A stretch of 8,431 nt of DNA. Origin: Ruminococcus sp. Lineage in GTDB: Bacteria > Bacillota > Clostridia > Oscillospirales > Acutalibacteraceae. The number at the start of each line of letters is the position of its first letter. Position 1 is the first letter of the stretch. This document shows positions 6,968 to 8,431 of the stretch, one piece after another. The DNA lies in the NCBI GenBank assembly GCA_017502425.1, contig JAFVVB010000173.1, positions 1 to 8,431 of the forward strand, given 5' to 3'. The notes below the pieces were generated by a model. That model ran no database searches and had not been told where the DNA came from. It saw only the letters and a list, made by a program, of their open reading frames with translations. A program made the translations under genes and the position numbers.

Positions 6968-7032
6968 GTTTTGGCGCACTTTAAAGCGTTAATTGAAGTA
7001 AATTTATGTCGGAACCAGAATATAATGATATT

Positions 7033-7038
7033 GAGGAG
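7033..7038 (+). promoter_or_regulatory. Ribosome binding site of the 2-epimerase gene
   Basis: GAGGAG lies 8 bases before ATG 7047 and so supports that start. The 79-bp gap after capE shows no hairpin and no clear promoter, only the 8-bp palindrome CTTTAAAG at 6979-6986. Confidence 0.75.
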
Positions 7039-7046
7039 CACAGAGT

Positions 7047-8222
7047 ATGAATGATTTTTCTAATGTCAAATGGCAAGAAAACGGTAAACTGAAACTACTT
7101 ATTATTGTTGGAACAAGACCTGAAATCATCAGACTTGCTGCGGTAATCAATAAGAGCAGACAGTATTTTGATACTATTCTTGCACACACAGGTCAGAATT
7201 ATGACTATAACTTAAACGGCGTTTTCTTCAAGGATCTAGAGCTTGAAGATCCTGATGTTTATCTTGACGCAGTCGGTGCTGATTTGGGCGAGACTATGGG
7301 TAATATCATCGCTAAATCATATCAGCTTATGGCAGAAATTAAGCCCGATGCAGTGCTCGTACTCGGTGATACAAACTCCTGCCTTTCGGTAATCGGAGCA
7401 AAGCGTCTTCATATCCCGATTTTCCATATGGAAGCTGGTAATCGTTGCAAAGACGAGTGCTTGCCAGAAGAAACAAACAGAAGAATCGTTGATATTATTT
7501 CCGATGTTAATTTAGCATATAGTGAACACGCAAGACGTTATCTTGCTGACACAGGACTTCCTAAAGAGCGTACTTATGTTACAGGTTCTCCTATGGCGGA
7601 AGTGCTTCATAACAATTTAGAAAAAATCGAAGCTTCTGATATTCATCAGAAACTGAGACTTGAAAAAGGTAGATATATTCTTCTTTCTGCTCACAGGGAG
7701 GAAAATATCGATACAGAAAAGAACTTTTTTTCACTGTTTAATGCTATCAATGCGATGGCGCAAAAGTATGATATGCCGATACTTTATTCATGTCACCCAA
7801 GGTCAAGAAATCGACTTGAGCAAAGTGGTTTTGAGCTTGATCAAAGAGTTATTCAGCACGAACCGCTTGGCTTTCATGATTACAACTGCTTGCAGATGAA
7901 TGCGTTTGCCGTTGTTTCTGATTCGGGTACGTTGCCTGAGGAGAGCTCTTTCTTCACATCTGTGGGACACTCTTTTCCGGCAATTTGTATACGCACTTCA
8001 ACCGAGCGTCCTGAAGCACTTGATAAGGCTGATTTTATTATTGCAGGCATTGATGAAAAGTCGCTTTTACAGGCTGTTGATGTAGCGGTTGAGATGAACA
8101 AGAACGGTGACACCGGAATACCAGTCCCTGACTATGTTGATGAGAATGTATCTGATAAAGTAATTAAGATTATTCAGTCGTATACTGGTATTGTAAATAA
8201 GATGGTATGGAGAAAATTTTAG
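7047..8222 (+). CDS. capG: Non-hydrolysing UDP-N-acetylglucosamine 2-epimerase family protein (CapG/FnlC type)
   Basis: This 391-residue GT-B-fold epimerase belongs to the WecB family. Its CapG/FnlC branch catalyses the last step of UDP-L-FucNAc synthesis, C2 epimerisation of UDP-N-acetyl-L-pneumosamine. Seen in order: KLLIIVGTRPEIIRL (16-30), HTGQNYD (47-53), LGDTN (106-110, Asp matching WecB D95), FHMEAGNR (126-133, Glu matching E117), PEETNR (140-145, Glu matching E131), SAHREEN (214-220, His matching H213), CHPRSRNRLE (249-258) and SDSGTLPEESSFF (291-303). HMEAGNR with the shortened spacing before PEE, and IRTSTERPEALD (315-326), point to the FnlC/CapG branch over housekeeping WecB or MnaA. 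It sits between the dehydratase and reductase of the same pathway, with one base between its TAG and the next ATG, so translational coupling is likely. A UDP-ManNAc-forming role is the alternative, but context argues against it. Confidence 0.9.
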   Translation: MNDFSNVKWQENGKLKLLIIVGTRPEIIRLAAVINKSRQYFDTILAHTGQNYDYNLNGVFFKDLELEDPDVYLDAVGADLGETMGNIIAKSYQLMAEIKPDAVLVLGDTNSCLSVIGAKRLHIPIFHMEAGNRCKDECLPEETNRRIVDIISDVNLAYSEHARRYLADTGLPKERTYVTGSPMAEVLHNNLEKIEASDIHQKLRLEKGRYILLSAHREENIDTEKNFFSLFNAINAMAQKYDMPILYSCHPRSRNRLEQSGFELDQRVIQHEPLGFHDYNCLQMNAFAVVSDSGTLPEESSFFTSVGHSFPAICIRTSTERPEALDKADFIIAGIDEKSLLQAVDVAVEMNKNGDTGIPVPDYVDENVSDKVIKIIQSYTGIVNKMVWRKF

Positions 8223-8223
8223 T

Positions 8224-8431
8224 ATGAAAATATTAGTTACAGGCGCTAAGGGTATGGTTGGTAAAGCTCTTTGTGCTAATCTTAAGAATATAAAAGATGG
8301 AAAAAACCGCACTCGACCTGACATAGTAATCGATGAGATTTTTGAATATGATATCGATTCTACACAATCAGATCTTGAGCTGTATTGTAAAGAGGCTGAT
8401 TTTGTATTCAATCTTGCGGGCATTAACAGAC
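8224..8431 (+). CDS. capF: CapF/FnlB-type UDP-sugar reductase/epimerase, N-terminal part (3' end off the window)
   Basis: The first 69 residues are present and the frame is open to the right edge. MKILVTGAKGMVGKAL is a Rossmann NAD(P)H-binding start with GAKGMVG (residues 7-13) as the GxxGxxG loop. FEYDIDSTQSDLELYCKEADFVFNLAGINR closely resembles the N-terminus of CapF/FnlB, including the typical FNLAG-x-NR ending. CapF reduces C4 (with C3 epimerisation) of the CapE product, using NADPH, to UDP-N-acetyl-L-pneumosamine, the substrate of CapG. ATG 8224 starts one base after the epimerase stop; GGAG at 8209-8212 lies 11 bases upstream, a slightly long spacing, so coupled translation may contribute. 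Full-length CapF is about 370 residues and ends in a cupin domain; that diagnostic part is outside the window. A related L-QuiNAc-pathway reductase (WbvR-like) is possible but less likely. Confidence 0.85.
   Translation, partial: MKILVTGAKGMVGKALCANLKNIKDGKNRTRPDIVIDEIFEYDIDSTQSDLELYCKEADFVFNLAGINR

Noticed and set aside
6979..6986. Palindrome CTTTAAAG between capE and capG.
   Set aside because: It is eight bases without a loop and has no nearby promoter elements; too short to support a site.
7006..7050. 14-codon frame upstream of the 2-epimerase (MSEPEYNDIEEHRV) whose stop TGA overlaps the epimerase ATG.
   Set aside because: The only upstream ribosome-binding-like bases are a weak GAAG, there is no homology that I recognise, and the epimerase has its own good ribosome binding site. 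A coupled leader peptide cannot be excluded, but chance is more likely.
1..8431. Search for a defence system, CRISPR array, transposase, integrase, toxin-antitoxin pair or tRNA.
   Set aside because: Every frame longer than about 120 codons on the + strand is explained by polysaccharide genes apart from obvious shadows, and no repeat array or tRNA-like fold was seen.

Overview
The window is an internal slice of a surface-polysaccharide (capsule or exopolysaccharide) biosynthesis locus. All recognisable genes lie on the + strand and are packed into an operon-like array. The organism looks like a low-GC Gram-positive, most likely an anaerobic gut-type clostridium (Ruminococcus/Oscillospiraceae/Lachnospiraceae-like). 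This rests on AT-rich DNA, strong AGGAGG-type ribosome binding sites, use of TTG and GTG starts, and the style of the GT2 and PIG-L proteins. The genus cannot be fixed from this sequence alone.

Layout: (1) 2-475 is the 3' end of a GT10 (alpha-1,3-fucosyltransferase family) gene entering from the left edge. (2) 578-1603 is a GT2 glycosyltransferase. (3) 1639-3549 is a membrane-anchored PIG-L family deacetylase with a C-terminal discoidin-like beta domain. A terminator-like hairpin sits inside its last codons and is followed by the largest intergenic gap of the window (about 115 bp). (4) 3665-4801 is a GT4 glycosyltransferase with an A6G7 homopolymer near its start. (5) 4817-5854 is a second, unrelated-looking GT2 enzyme. 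(6) 5933 to the right edge is a nucleotide-sugar cassette: a CapE/FnlA-type UDP-GlcNAc 4,6-dehydratase, a CapG/FnlC-type UDP-GlcNAc 2-epimerase, and the first 69 codons of a CapF/FnlB-type reductase.

How they work together (partly inference): the three right-hand genes are the classical set that converts UDP-GlcNAc to UDP-N-acetyl-L-fucosamine (UDP-L-FucNAc). The four glycosyltransferases (GT10, GT2, GT4, GT2) would assemble a repeat unit that may contain L-FucNAc and L-fucose or a related sugar. The PIG-L enzyme would remove an N-acetyl group from an amino sugar of the intermediate or polymer, leaving a free amine. No flippase, polymerase, chain-length regulator or initiating phosphoglycosyltransferase is seen, so they presumably lie outside the window.

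No tRNA, rRNA, CRISPR array, insertion sequence or phage gene was recognised. No gene-free stretch exceeds 300 bases. I see no clearly undescribed system. The items most worth a second look are the PIG-L/discoidin fusion, the hairpin plus gap that may split the operon, the homopolymer in the GT4 gene, and the GT10 gene beside a FucNAc cassette.
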